From positions 1 to 14,309 of the forward strand of contig UQSL01000050.1 of NCBI GenBank assembly GCA_900543705.1: a stretch of 14,309 nt of DNA, written 5' to 3'. A program made the position numbers and the translations under genes. Under the pieces are notes generated by a model. The model searched no databases. It was not told where the DNA came from and saw only the letters and a list, made by a program, of their open reading frames with translations. Below are positions 6,184-11,669 of the stretch, piece by piece. Origin of the DNA: an uncultured Oscillospiraceae bacterium (GTDB lineage: Bacteria > Bacillota > Clostridia > Oscillospirales > Ruminococcaceae). Numbering within the stretch: the first letter of the stretch is position 1; every line of letters starts with the position of its first letter.

Positions 6184-6767
6184 TTACAGCTCGATTTCTT
6201 CCCCTGGATGTACAATCAGACAGGTGGAGTGCTCCAGTTTTACCACTATCACTTCGTCAAACAGCTCGCCGGGTTTCGTGTGGATGGGGATCGTGTGTTT
6301 TGCGCCGAGTATCTCCGCGCACTGGGCGGCTTCCTTTGGGCCCATGTTGTAGTGTCCGTCAGTGGGGAGCAAAGCGTAATCCAGATGCATCGGCGCAAGA
6401 AGGGTCTGCATCTCCGGGGTTTTGGAGGTATCCCCTGCAGCATAGACGCGCACGCCGTCGAGTGTGATGAACATAGCCCACGCATTCCTCCCGTTTGTGA
6501 TTATGATTGCAGGCTGGAACTGCCTGCACCGTGATACTCAAAGGTATGGTATCCGCCCTCCAGCGCTTCCTTTGCCCGGATAATTTGGCAGGATTGCTTT
6601 TGTGTGACAAGGGAAATTTGGTTGTGGTCGCTATGTTCGTGGGTGACGAGGATGTAATCGGCCGGCAGGCCGTAGCCGTCCCCGGCATAGGGGTCAACAT
6701 AGAGAACCGTGCCGCCTTTGGTACTCAGCCGAAAGCTGCCGTGTCCCTGATAGTAAAGCTTTGCCAT
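6184..6767 (-). pseudogene. MBL-fold metal-dependent hydrolase, broken by two frameshifts
   Basis: Three consecutive frames together spell one UlaG/YtkL-like metallo-beta-lactamase-fold hydrolase of about 193 aa. From ATG 6767 the first frame gives LYYQGHGSFRL, VDPYAGD and the metal motif THEHSDHNQ, then leaves the reading frame near 6540-6533. The second gives VQAVPACNHNHKREECVGYV. The third resumes at about 6468 with ITLDGVRVYAAGDTSKTPEM, LPTDGHYNMGPKEAAQCAE and the final metal His of IPIHTKP, ending at 6184. Each shift corresponds to one extra base (or two missing); 584 nt is two more than a multiple of three. All metal ligands survive, but Cys replaces the usual Tyr in the 'PAYN' motif. 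AAAGGAGGA precedes the ATG at 9 nt. Only an 88-aa fragment would be made. Assembly error is possible. Confidence 0.85.
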
Positions 6768-6807
6768 AAGAAAAATCCTCCTTTTTCATGTCCAAAGTGA
6801 TACTATT

Positions 6808-6836
6808 ATTTTACTGCTTTTGCAGGTGCAGGGCAA
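6808..6836 (-). promoter_or_regulatory. Candidate sigma-A promoter of the MBL gene
   Basis: On the minus strand -35 TTGCCC (6836-6831), a 17-bp spacer and -10 TAAAAT (6813-6808), about 40 bp before the MBL start codon. Confidence 0.55.
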
Positions 6837-6856
6837 GGAAGGTGGCTTGGATTTTG

Positions 6857-6931
6857 AGCAAAGCTTTGCTTTTCACCAGCGAAGTCTCGAAAGAGACAGA
6901 GTGAACCGATCCCCCCCGGGGAAAATCCCCG
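6857..6931 (+). promoter_or_regulatory. Hairpin cluster upstream of dacF
   Basis: Three perfect structures follow each other: a 14-bp palindrome AGCAAAGCTTTGCT (6857-6870), which could be an operator; GTCTC-GAAA-GAGAC (6884-6897), a stem closed by a GNRA-type loop; and CGGGGA-AAA-TCCCCG (6917-6931). No U-tract follows. The stretch 6837-7017 has no gene, and I could not place a convincing dacF promoter: the best -10 (TATAAG, 6996-7001) would start the RNA inside the ribosome binding site. Confidence 0.35.
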
Positions 6932-7017
6932 TACTCTCTTCGGTATGAAAAGGCGAAAAGGCTCAGAATAGCGGGACAAACCGCCTGCATATTCCTATAA
7001 GGGCAGGTGGTATAAAA

Positions 7018-8193
7018 ATGAAACAGCACACCAAAAAAATCAAAGGACTTGCCGTCCTGTTGGCGGCGGTGTTGCTTATTACAGGCATACAGGTCCCCGT
7101 TTGCGCGCAGGAATTGAGTGTTTCTGCGGCGAGCGCCGTGGTCATCGAAGCGCAGACGGGAAAAATCCTCTACCAGAAAAATGCGCAGGAGGAACGCCCC
7201 ATGGCGAGCACGACGAAGATTATGACAGCTCTGCTTGCCCTGGAGCAGGAGGGACTCGACGAGGGCTTTTCCGTGGATGAAAACGCCATCCAGGTGGAGG
7301 GAACCTCGATGGGGCTCAAGGCGGGCGATACTGTGACCCTGCGCTCGCTTGCCTGCGGCATGCTGATGGCCTCTGGAAACGATGCGGCAAACTGCGCCGC
7401 CGTGCGCCTTGCTGGGGACATCCCTTCCTTTGCGCAGATGATGAACGAGCGCGCAAAGGAAATCGGGATGGAGCACACAAATTTTGTCACTCCCTCCGGT
7501 CTCGACGCCGACGGACACTATTCAACCGCCTACGATATGGCGCTGCTCGCGAGAGAGGCCATCCAAAACCAGGACTTTCTGGAAATCTGTTCTCAGCAAA
7601 AAATCACGACGGAGTACGGCAACCCTCCCTACAAGCGCACCCTTTCCAATCACAACCGTCTGCTCTCCATGTATGAGGGAACCATCGGCGTGAAAACCGG
7701 ATTTACCAAGAAGGCGGGTAGATGCCTGGTCTCTGCGGCGACAAGGGACGGGGTAACGCTCATCTGTGTGACGCTCAAAGCGCCGGATGACTGGAACGAC
7801 CACTGCGCGCTCTATGACTATGGATTCTCCAAGGTGCGTATGGAACAGCGGACAGACGTATTTTCCTCCGCCGTACTGCCAGTCGCAGGAGGGGAAAAAC
7901 AGGAGGTTGTCCTCGGCCCGGCCGAGGAGATGCTCTTTCCGGCCATTGAAGGGGAAACCTATGAATTGACCTATGAGCTGCGCGTGCCAAAATTTCTGTA
8001 TGCACCAGTACAAAAAGGTGATATAATAGGTAAAGTGGCGTACTATGCCGACGGGAAAGAGATGGCGGAATATGACGTCGCCGTAACCGAGGACTGTGGG
8101 ATTGCAACCGCAGAATCAAAGCCGGAGCACCAGGGCTTTTTCCAAAGGCTTTGGAAGCGGATTCAGGGATTTTTCGGCCGGACAGCCGATTGA
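7018..8193 (+). CDS. dacF: D-alanyl-D-alanine carboxypeptidase, DacF/PBP5 family
   Basis: A 391-aa penicillin-binding protein that trims the terminal D-Ala from peptidoglycan pentapeptides outside the membrane. The signal peptide covers residues 1-30 (basic start, hydrophobic 10-23, cleavage after VCA). The S11 peptidase motifs are in order: STTK (nucleophile Ser64, Lys67), SGN (119-121) and KTG (226-228). A PBP5_C beta domain follows (~250-360). The end, FFQRLWKRIQGFFGRTAD, is an amphipathic helix typical of membrane anchoring. ATG 7018 has AGGTGG 7 nt upstream. The dacF name is by family: in B. subtilis DacF acts in the forespore, and a DacA/DacB-type role cannot be excluded. Downstream is rluB after 58 nt with no terminator, so the genes are probably co-transcribed. 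Confidence 0.92.
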   Translation: MKQHTKKIKGLAVLLAAVLLITGIQVPVCAQELSVSAASAVVIEAQTGKILYQKNAQEERPMASTTKIMTALLALEQEGLDEGFSVDENAIQVEGTSMGLKAGDTVTLRSLACGMLMASGNDAANCAAVRLAGDIPSFAQMMNERAKEIGMEHTNFVTPSGLDADGHYSTAYDMALLAREAIQNQDFLEICSQQKITTEYGNPPYKRTLSNHNRLLSMYEGTIGVKTGFTKKAGRCLVSAATRDGVTLICVTLKAPDDWNDHCALYDYGFSKVRMEQRTDVFSSAVLPVAGGEKQEVVLGPAEEMLFPAIEGETYELTYELRVPKFLYAPVQKGDIIGKVAYYADGKEMAEYDVAVTEDCGIATAESKPEHQGFFQRLWKRIQGFFGRTAD

Positions 8194-8251
8194 AATTGCA
8201 CGGCGTCCGGTTTTAAGGATACACCAAAGGAACGGACTGGAGGAAAACTGT

Positions 8252-9025
8252 TTGGAAAGAAAGCTATCGCGCCTGCAAAAGGTGCTGTCTGAATGTGGAT
8301 TTACCTCCCGCCGCAAGGCGGAACAGATGATACTCGAGGGCCGGGTGACGGTAAACGGCCGTCCCGCCGGGATCGGCCAGAAGGTAGGGCCCAGTGATTT
8401 GATAGCCGTGGACGGTATGAAGGTGGATACCTCCTCCGCGGCAAAAAAGCATGTCTACCTCATGCTCAATAAGCCCAGAGGGTATGTCACGACGATGAGC
8501 GACGAGCTCGGGCGGCGCGATATCACCGCCTTGACCCAGAACGTCGGGGCAAGGGTGTATCCGGTCGGAAGGCTCGACCGCAATTCAGAGGGCATGCTCC
8601 TGCTGACGAATGACGGGGAGTTTGCAAACCTCCTGATGCACCCGAGGCACCATGTATCCAAACGCTACCGCGTGACCGTGCGCCCGGATATTACCGACGA
8701 GCAGCTGATGACCCTCAGTGAAGGGGTCCAGCTCGAGGATGGAACGATGACCCTGCCGGCGGATGTGCGCATCATCGACCGACAGGAGGGGCGCGTGGTC
8801 GTGGATATTACTCTGTATGAGGGCAAAAACCGGCAGATCCGCCGGATGTGCGAGACGGTCGGGTTGGAAGTCGCCCGCTTAAAGCGCGTCGCCATCGGCC
8901 CCATCAAGCTCGGAATGCTCAAAGTCGGCACTTGGAGGCACCTGAGCAAGGAGGAAGTCGATTCGCTCAAAGCGGAAGCGGGACAGTCCTCTTCGGGCAA
9001 AGGCCGTTCCCGTCCCCGTAGATAG
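8252..9025 (+). CDS. rluB: 23S rRNA/16S rRNA pseudouridine synthase, RluB/RsuA family
   Basis: This 257-aa enzyme isomerises a specific uridine in ribosomal RNA. The N-terminal S4 RNA-binding domain covers residues ~4-62 (LQKVLSECGFTSRRKAE ... EGRVTVNG). The catalytic domain has 'LMLNKPRGYVTTMSDELGR' and the signature GRLDRNSEGMLLLTNDG with catalytic Asp109, then 'EGKNRQIRRMCE' near 191-202. The RsuA/RluB/E/F group is clear; RluB (23S helix 89) is the usual assignment in Firmicutes but is inferred. The start is TTG 8252: GGAGG lies 8 nt upstream and the S4 domain begins at once, whereas the longer open frame to 8096 overlaps dacF. The stop TAG (9023-9025) is 12 bp before the next gene. Confidence 0.9.
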   Translation: MERKLSRLQKVLSECGFTSRRKAEQMILEGRVTVNGRPAGIGQKVGPSDLIAVDGMKVDTSSAAKKHVYLMLNKPRGYVTTMSDELGRRDITALTQNVGARVYPVGRLDRNSEGMLLLTNDGEFANLLMHPRHHVSKRYRVTVRPDITDEQLMTLSEGVQLEDGTMTLPADVRIIDRQEGRVVVDITLYEGKNRQIRRMCETVGLEVARLKRVAIGPIKLGMLKVGTWRHLSKEEVDSLKAEAGQSSSGKGRSRPRR

Positions 9026-9037
9026 GGAGGGGACAGA

Positions 9038-9412
9038 ATGCTGACGATGAAGCTATGCGCCGACATGGATCATGTCAAAAAGCTGTGTGAGGTGCAGGGT
9101 CTCCCTTTTGACGGAAATATCAGGGCTTTTTGCTGTGAGGAACGGGGAGAGGAAACCGGCTATTGTCTTTTTTCCACGGAAAATGGACAGGCCGAAATCC
9201 TGGCTGTCTCCTGTGGGGAAGATGATTTTTTGGCAGATGGCCTTATCCGCGGGGCGTTGAGCGTTTGTTCCGGACAGGGCGTGGAGGAGTTTGTTTTGTC
9301 TCCCTCCGTTGAGTGGAAATTGGCGGAAACCTGCGGGGTTGACATTTATTTAACAAATTTGCCAAGAAACATCGAGGGGTTTTTTGCAAAATATAAAAAT
9401 TGCGCAAGATAA
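9038..9412 (+). CDS. Protein of unknown function, possible GNAT-like fold
   Basis: A 124-aa protein starting at ATG 9038 with GGGAGGGG 5 nt upstream, 12 bp after rluB, so part of the dacF-rluB unit. It is acidic, has seven Cys residues and no signal peptide or membrane segment. The central part, GYCLFSTENGQAEILAVSC, then a helix (LADGLIRGALSVCSGQG) and a short strand (EEFVLS), is reminiscent of the beta4-alpha3 core of GNAT acetyltransferases, where the helix follows the acetyl-CoA loop. The Q/RxxGxG/A motif is not recognisable, so activity is doubtful. I do not recognise a named family. Its last codons overlap one arm of an inverted repeat (9393-9404). Confidence 0.75.
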   Translation: MLTMKLCADMDHVKKLCEVQGLPFDGNIRAFCCEERGEETGYCLFSTENGQAEILAVSCGEDDFLADGLIRGALSVCSGQGVEEFVLSPSVEWKLAETCGVDIYLTNLPRNIEGFFAKYKNCAR

Positions 9413-9476
9413 AGCCAAACGCCTTGAGGTTTTTTATTTCCAAGTGTATAATATAATTTAATTACGCAATTTTTAT
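9393..9476. repeat. 12-bp inverted repeat flanking the carboxyltransferase promoter
   Basis: ATAAAAATTGCG (9393-9404) and its exact reverse complement (9465-9476) flank the promoter at 9424-9452. The left arm is within the end of the upstream gene; the right arm lies just after the expected transcription start. It could be a two-site operator or a read-through hairpin. Confidence 0.5.
9424..9452 (+). promoter_or_regulatory. Strong sigma-A promoter of the biotin carboxyltransferase operon
   Basis: -35 TTGAGG (9424-9429), a 17-bp spacer and a perfect -10 TATAAT (9447-9452), followed by an A/T-rich start region. Transcription should begin near 9459 and leave a leader of about 230 nt before ATG 9691. 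Confidence 0.75.
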
Positions 9477-9690
9477 CTTTCACACGCGGTTTTAGCGTCT
9501 GGAAAGGGAAAAGAGTGGGAAATGCTTTCCATTTTCGCGTAACCGTCTGCATGATGCAGACAACCATGCTTATCATAAAAACGGCGGAGGGGATCTCCAA
9601 GGCCGGGGATTTTCTTTACGTGAGGGAAATCCACTGTCCGGGACTCCGGACGTATTTCAAGTTTGAGGTTAAAGGAATGGAGGAAACAAG
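9459..9690 (+). promoter_or_regulatory. Long hairpin-rich 5' leader, candidate regulatory RNA
   Basis: The untranslated leader holds no gene but several stems: GGAAA-TGC-TTTCC (9518-9530); GTCTGCA-TGA-TGCAGAC (9545-9561, perfect 7 bp); an 8-bp stem with one wobble joining GGATTTTC (9607-9614) to GGGAAATCC nearby (9624-9632, one end base unpaired); and GTCCGG-GACT-CCGGAC (9636-9651, perfect 6 bp). The last is about 20 nt before GGAGG (9679-9683) of the first gene. No U-tract follows the stems. I could not match the core of any riboswitch class that I know, including cobalamin, SAM, glycine and c-di-GMP, and no BirA-type biotin operator was recognised. Ligand, if any, unknown. Confidence 0.4.
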
Positions 9691-11136
9691 ATGAGTCCAG
9701 AAAACAGGCTAACAGCCCTTGCTCAGGCACAGAAATCTGTGAATGCGGCATCGAAGGCTCGTGAGAGATTGGCCTTGCTGTTCGATAAGGATACTTTTGT
9801 AGAGCTTGATACCTTTGCAAAAGCAGACGGACAGGGGGTCGTCACAGGCTACGGCGCTGTCGACGGCAGCCCGGTCTTTGCCTTTGCGCAGGATAAGGGA
9901 GTCCTTTCCGGCGCGGTCGGCAGAGTCCATGCAGCAAAAATCAAGAAGGTATATGAACTTGCACTGAAAACCGGCGCTCCGGTGGTTGGAATCTATGATT
10001 CCAACGGTGCAAGACTGAGTGAGGGAAACGATGCGCTTGCCGCTTACGGCCAGATGCTTCTTTGCTCGAACAACCTCTCCGGCGTCGTTCCCCAGATTTC
10101 CCTGGTTCTCGGCACCTGTGCCGGCACGGCGGCAATGATTGCGTGCAGTGCGGATTTCGTTGTGATGTCGGGGAATGCAGAGCTGTTCATGACCGCTCCG
10201 TTTACCGCAAAGGCAAACGGAGAAAAGGTTGAGGGCGTCGGCACCGCTCAAAATGCGGCTAAGGCGGGCGTTGCGCACATCGTCTGCGAGGACGAGTCCT
10301 CTGCCATTGAATCTGCCCGCGGACTGATTGCCAGACTGCCGCTCAACAACCTGAGCGCAGCCCCCATCTCTGATTTTTCCGAGTCGGATGCCTCTGCGGC
10401 ACTCAAGGCTGCCTGTGAGAACATCGCCGGCGCGGATATCGATACCATCGTTGCAGATGTCGTTGATACCGGCAGTGTCATCGAGCTCGATAAGGAGTTC
10501 GGAAAAGCAGCCCTGACGGCACTCGTCACCGTTTCCGGTATAAGCTGCGGCGTCGTTGCTACCAGAAGAAAAGAAAATAGCGGCAAACTTGATAAGGACG
10601 CTGTTTCCAAGATCGCACGCTTTGTGAGCGTCTGCGATTCCTTTGCGCTGCCTGTGATTACCTTTGTCGACACCGAGGGCTTCTCCGGCTGTGCCGCAGA
10701 GGAACTCGCCGGCGGTATCCGAGAGGCGGCGAAACTTGCGCATGTTTACGCGGAAGCGACCTGCGGCAAGATCTCCGTCATCATCGGTGATGCTTACGGT
10801 CCCGCTTACATCTCCCTGGCCGGCAAAAACGCCAATGCCGATCTTGTCTATGCTTGGCCGAGCGCCGTGATCTCTGCTCTTGCACCGGAAACTGCCGCCA
10901 ACATCTTTGAAGACGGCAAGCTTGAAGGCAGCAAGAACCCGACGGCAGACCGCGCTCAGATGATTGAGGATTATAAGCTGAATCAGGCTTCCCCGTTTGA
11001 AGCGGCTGCGGGCGGACATATCGACAATGTCATCGATCCGGCAAACACCCGCGCGGCCCTGGTCAGCGCAGTCGAGCTGCTCAGCGCAAAGCGGGAGACC
11101 CGTCTGCCGAAGAAGCACAGCAATATCCCGATGTAA
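9691..11136 (+). CDS. CoA-type carboxyltransferase subunit (MmdA/12S-like, divergent)
   Basis: A 481-aa double-crotonase carboxyltransferase of the acetyl/propionyl-CoA carboxylase beta, MmdA and transcarboxylase 12S family. This subunit moves CO2 between carboxybiotin and an acyl-CoA. The N-domain has YDSNGARLSEG (102-112) and GTCAGTAAMIA (141-151), which correspond to the SGGARIQEG and GPCAGG oxyanion loops. The C-domain has VDTEGFSG (326-333), 'AEATCGKISVIIGDAYGPAYIS' (354-375) and YAWPSAVI. Both loops differ from the norm (SNGARLSE for SGGARIQE; GDAYGPAY for RKAYGGAY), and the protein is shorter than the ~510-520 aa of MmdA or 12S, so the acyl-CoA cannot be assumed. ATG has GGAGG 7 nt upstream. 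First of three operon genes; the carrier follows 49 bp later. Codon use is biased to C-ending codons, fitting high expression. Confidence 0.85.
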   Translation: MSPENRLTALAQAQKSVNAASKARERLALLFDKDTFVELDTFAKADGQGVVTGYGAVDGSPVFAFAQDKGVLSGAVGRVHAAKIKKVYELALKTGAPVVGIYDSNGARLSEGNDALAAYGQMLLCSNNLSGVVPQISLVLGTCAGTAAMIACSADFVVMSGNAELFMTAPFTAKANGEKVEGVGTAQNAAKAGVAHIVCEDESSAIESARGLIARLPLNNLSAAPISDFSESDASAALKAACENIAGADIDTIVADVVDTGSVIELDKEFGKAALTALVTVSGISCGVVATRRKENSGKLDKDAVSKIARFVSVCDSFALPVITFVDTEGFSGCAAEELAGGIREAAKLAHVYAEATCGKISVIIGDAYGPAYISLAGKNANADLVYAWPSAVISALAPETAANIFEDGKLEGSKNPTADRAQMIEDYKLNQASPFEAAAGGHIDNVIDPANTRAALVSAVELLSAKRETRLPKKHSNIPM

Positions 11137-11185
11137 GCTGCCAAAAACCGGCCTGAACTGATAAGAACATAAGGAGGAACTCGTT

Positions 11186-11584
11186 GTGAAGAGATTTAAT
11201 ATAAGCGTTAACGGTACAAGCTACGACGTCGTCGTCGAAGAAACCTCTGCTGCAGGTGCTCCGGCTCCTGTCGCTGCACCCGCACCCACCGCTGCTCCGG
11301 CAGCCGCTCCCGCTCCGGCGGCAGCTCCTGCCGCTGCACCCGCACCTGCCGCACCAGCCGGTAAAGAGGGTGCGACCAAAGTCAACGCCCCGATGCCGGG
11401 CAACATCCTGGATGTCAAAGTCAATCCGGGTGATGCCGTCAAAGCAGGAGACGTTCTTGTAATCCTCGAAGCTATGAAGATGGAAAACGAGATCGTGGCT
11501 CCGGCTGACGGTACGGTTGCAGGCGTCAATGTCAAGAAGGGCGATACGGTCAACTCCAACGACCTGCTTATTTCCCTCAATTAA
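11186..11584 (+). CDS. Biotin carrier protein (biotinyl/lipoyl domain, 1.3S/GcdC-like)
   Basis: A 132-aa mobile carrier that shuttles carboxyl groups between the two transferases of the operon. Residues 1-20 (MKRFNISVNGTSYDVVVEE) form the short beta start seen in transcarboxylase 1.3S and GcdC/MmdC. Residues 22-58 are an Ala/Pro-rich flexible linker of APA and AAP repeats. Residues 64-132 are the biotinyl domain, with the canonical EAMKMEN and Lys98 as the biotin attachment site. Length and layout match 1.3S (about 120 aa). The start is GTG 11186, with AAGGAGG 8 nt upstream; TTG 11184 is less well placed. The linker DNA (11250-11357) is a G/C-rich near-repeat and prone to slippage and assembly error. 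Confidence 0.93.
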   Translation: MKRFNISVNGTSYDVVVEETSAAGAPAPVAAPAPTAAPAAAPAPAAAPAAAPAPAAPAGKEGATKVNAPMPGNILDVKVNPGDAVKAGDVLVILEAMKMENEIVAPADGTVAGVNVKKGDTVNSNDLLISLN

Positions 11585-11605
11585 GAATGATAGTATCCGG
11601 GATAG

Positions 11606-11628
11606 GCGGAAAGCGTCTTGCTTTTCGC
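11606..11628 (+). promoter_or_regulatory. Intercistronic hairpin between carrier and 5S-like genes
   Basis: GCGGAAAGC (11606-11614) pairs with GCTTTTCGC (11620-11628), 9 bp with one G·U, loop GTCTT, no U-tract. It may be an RNA stability or processing element that sets subunit ratios, rather than a terminator. Confidence 0.4.
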
Positions 11629-11669
11629 GGCCCATTCACGAACGCTGAACAGGGAGAGAGGTGCCGAAA

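Noticed and set aside
6980..7018. GGGACA-17-TATAAG as the dacF promoter
   Set aside because: Transcription would start at or after the AGGTGG ribosome binding site, leaving no usable leader.
6811..7518. 235-aa minus-strand ORF upstream of and overlapping dacF
   Set aside because: It overlaps the signal peptide and the STTK and SGN motifs of dacF and has no ribosome binding site or domain.
8096..8251. N-terminal extension of rluB back to 8096
   Set aside because: It overlaps the end of dacF and precedes the S4 domain with unrelated sequence; TTG 8252 has GGAGG at good spacing.
9600..9690. Cobalamin riboswitch in the leader (GGGAAATCC followed by ACTGT)
   Set aside because: The fragment loosely recalls conserved cobalamin-riboswitch pieces, but the rest of the required core is absent and the spacing does not fit.
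9709..11118. 469-aa minus-strand ORF opposite the CoA carboxyltransferase
   Set aside because: It mirrors a clear carboxyltransferase gene. Its translation is Arg/Cys-rich with no domain, and it has no promoter or ribosome binding site of its own; it arises from the codon bias of the true gene.
11250..11357. G/C-rich repeat as a tandem-repeat or CRISPR-like element
   Set aside because: It encodes the Ala/Pro linker of the biotin carrier; the repetition follows from the amino-acid composition.
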